A stretch of 8,315 nucleotides of DNA from Bacillota bacterium (GTDB lineage Bacteria; Bacillota; Clostridia; Acetivibrionales; DTU013), in assembly GCA_023435805.1 (NCBI GenBank), contig JAEZMC010000389.1, forward strand, positions 1 to 8,315. Reading direction: 5' to 3'. The notes below the pieces were generated by a model. It was not told the DNA's origin. It saw nothing but the letters and a program-made list of their open reading frames with translations, and did no database searches. Made by a program: the position numbers and the translations under genes. This document shows positions 6,746 through 8,315 of the stretch, piece by piece; the stretch's first letter is position 1; every line of letters begins with the position of its first letter.

Positions 6746-6801
6746 AAATGACTGCAGATACCTGTAATTGGCTGATTTAATGCAACGAAAGGATGTGACG
6801 G

Positions 6802-8307
6802 ATGGATAACAGTCTGCTGGAAAAATTCAAGGAGTCTGTCCAGTCGGTTTTACCGATTTGCTTGATTGTTTTTGTTCTTCAGCTTACCATAGCTCCCATG
6901 CCATTCGGCACACTGGTGCTTTTTATCACCGGTGCAATTCTGTTGATTGCCGGCATGAGCATTTTTTCATTAGGCGCAGACATGGCCATGATGCCTATGG
7001 GTGAGGCCATGGGTTCAGAGCTTACCAAATCGCGCAAGCTTTGGCTGATCATTATCAGCAGTTTTGTTCTGGGAGTGGTGGTTACCGTTGCAGAACCCGA
7101 TTTGATGGTTTTAACCAAACAGGTTCCGGCTGTGCCGGATATGATACTGATTTCCGCCGTAGCGCTTGGGGTCGGTATATTTCTGGTGTTTGCGCTTTTA
7201 AGAATACTGTTTCAAATTAATCTGTCCTATTTGTTTATCATACTTTATCTCCTGGTGTTTGGTGTTGCGGCGTTTACAGCGCCTGATTATTTGGCGGTCG
7301 GCTTTGATTCGGGCGGCGTTACGACCGGACCGATCACCGTACCCTTTATCCTGGCCCTCGGTGTCGGTGTTTCAGCAGTAAGAGGCGGGAAAAACGCAGA
7401 GGAGGACAGCTTTGGTCTGTGCGCATTGTGCTCAATCGGCCCCGTATTGGCTGTGCTCGTGCTTGGAATGTTTTTCGATCCGTCCGGTTCTGCTTTTGCT
7501 TTTGAAACCGCCAGTACGGTAAACAGCATGAGAGAGCTTCTGGATTTATACGGAAACGGCTTGTTGCAGTTTTTCAAAGAAGTGAGCATGGTCCTGCTGC
7601 CGATCGTTGTCATTTTCGGCATACTGCAGCTGGTGCACCTGAAGCTTCCGCGTGTCAGACTGTTGAAGATCGGAGTTGGAATTTTATATACATTGATCGG
7701 ACTCACATTATTTTTGACCGGTGTCAATATCGGATTTATGCCTGTGGGTACGAACCTGGGTAATGTGATAGCAAACCTGCCCAACAAGTGGATATTGATT
7801 CCCCTGAGCGCCGTCCTGGGCTTCTTTGTGGTTTATGCGGAACCGGCAGTGCATGTCCTCAATAATCAGGTTGAAGATATTACAAGCGGCGCCATCCCCA
7901 GAAAAATGATGATGGCGGGCTTGTCCGTCGGTGTGGCAATCGCACTGGTATTAACGATGATCCGTATTATGACGGGTCTGCATATCTGGTATTTTGTTGT
8001 CCCCGGGTATTTGCTCGCGCTGTTGCTGACTTTTTTCACCCCGAAAATGTTCACCGCCATCGCTTTCGACTCAGGCGGCGTAGCAGCCGGCTCCATGGCC
8101 GCGGCTTTCCTATTGCCCTTTGCCGTTGGAGTGTGCAATGCTTATGGGGGAAATATTATGACGGATGCTTTCGGGATTATTGCCATGGTAGCCATGCTGC
8201 CGCTGATAACCATCCAGATCATCGGGATTATCTATAAAATCAAAATGCGCCGTGCGGAAAAAATTGAAGATCAAGAGGACATGGATGAGGAAGGTTTTAA
8301 TGTATAG
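6802..8307 (+). CDS. Two-repeat DUF1538 membrane protein, probable cation/proton antiporter
   Basis: A 501-residue, highly hydrophobic protein made of two homologous halves. Each half carries the same signatures in order: MPMG (64-67) and MPVG (313-316); AEPDLMVLTKQV (97-108) and AEPAVHVLNNQV (346-357); FDSGGVTTG (168-176) and FDSGGVAAG (422-430); and an SFG/AFG motif before the last helices (203-205 and 456-458). The spacing between matching motifs is 249-254 residues. Roughly a dozen membrane segments are apparent, with a charged cytosolic-looking tail (481-501, EKIEDQEDMDEEG). From memory, a DUF1538 gene pair called UmpAB from Halomonas was reported to act as a Na+(Li+,K+)/H+ antiporter; here both halves are fused. 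Cation transport is inferred from that. AAAGGA (6788-6793) is 8 nt before the ATG. It probably shares a transcript with padR and overlaps the next gene's start. Confidence 0.88.
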   Translation: MDNSLLEKFKESVQSVLPICLIVFVLQLTIAPMPFGTLVLFITGAILLIAGMSIFSLGADMAMMPMGEAMGSELTKSRKLWLIIISSFVLGVVVTVAEPDLMVLTKQVPAVPDMILISAVALGVGIFLVFALLRILFQINLSYLFIILYLLVFGVAAFTAPDYLAVGFDSGGVTTGPITVPFILALGVGVSAVRGGKNAEEDSFGLCALCSIGPVLAVLVLGMFFDPSGSAFAFETASTVNSMRELLDLYGNGLLQFFKEVSMVLLPIVVIFGILQLVHLKLPRVRLLKIGVGILYTLIGLTLFLTGVNIGFMPVGTNLGNVIANLPNKWILIPLSAVLGFFVVYAEPAVHVLNNQVEDITSGAIPRKMMMAGLSVGVAIALVLTMIRIMTGLHIWYFVVPGYLLALLLTFFTPKMFTAIAFDSGGVAAGSMAAAFLLPFAVGVCNAYGGNIMTDAFGIIAMVAMLPLITIQIIGIIYKIKMRRAEKIEDQEDMDEEGFNV

Positions 8308-8315
8308 AATAATCA
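8300..8315 (+). CDS. Probable start of the next gene, truncated by window end
   Basis: An ATG at 8300 overlaps the end of the DUF1538 gene by 8 nt (its stop is at 8305-8307) and is preceded by AGGAAGG (8288-8294) with 5 nt spacing. Only MYRII can be read. The arrangement suggests translational coupling to the transporter gene. A small P-II-like signalling protein is sometimes found beside DUF1538 genes in Clostridia (recollection, not checked), but five residues cannot support any identification. Confidence 0.42.

Noticed and set aside
6753..6781. Possible internal promoter before the DUF1538 gene (TTTAAT at 6776-6781 with TGA before it)
   Set aside because: The best -35 match is 3 of 6, and the start of transcription would fall on the ribosome binding site.
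7287..7787. Minus-strand frame of 166 codons inside the DUF1538 gene
   Set aside because: Its proline/threonine-rich composition is typical of the antisense of a membrane-protein gene; the plus strand carries the duplicated conserved motifs.

Overview
The window looks like a chromosomal segment of a Gram-positive Firmicute, most likely a member of the Clostridia. The grounds are strong GGAGG-type ribosome binding sites, a lipoprotein with a lipobox signal, a small stand-alone PspC protein, a short PadR regulator of a type common in Clostridia, tandem DUF445 membrane proteins, and a fused double-DUF1538 membrane protein. Base composition is near balanced by eye. No mobile element, CRISPR array, rRNA or tRNA is visible. 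No gap between genes exceeds 300 bases; the longest, 6130-6415, is covered by the promoter entries and one finding.

Layout. (1) 1-356 (+) is the C-terminal end of a GH112 beta-galactosyl phosphorylase (lacto-N-biose/galacto-N-biose or galactosyl-rhamnose phosphorylase type), closed by a strong intrinsic terminator at 384-425. (2) On the minus strand, a PHP-domain metallohydrolase (730-1404) is followed by a 68-residue PspC membrane protein (431-637), possibly with its own promoter. (3) On the plus strand, 1560-3467 encodes a 635-residue lipoprotein with WG-type repeats and a C-terminal DUF3298/RsiV-like domain. It ends convergently, overlapping by 8 bp, with (4) two tandem DUF445 membrane proteins read leftward from a promoter near 6170-6199 (6129-4867, then 4779-3460). 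(5) Divergent from these, on the plus strand, are a PadR-type regulator (6416-6745) behind a good extended -10 promoter, a two-repeat DUF1538 transporter-like protein (6802-8307), and the apparent first codons of another overlapping gene at 8300.

How the genes may work together. The PadR/DUF1538/next-gene set looks like a small regulator-transporter operon. The middle of the window is rich in cell-envelope proteins (PspC, the repeat lipoprotein, two DUF445 proteins), but nothing shows that they form one system. No clear new defence or mobile system was found. The most notable items are the tandem diverged DUF445 pair, the PadR-DUF1538 cassette with a coupled downstream gene, and the WG-repeat/DUF3298 domain combination. 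In five genes the longest open frame begins too early; promoter and ribosome-site positions support a downstream start in four of these and a ribosome site alone in the fifth (the lipoprotein).
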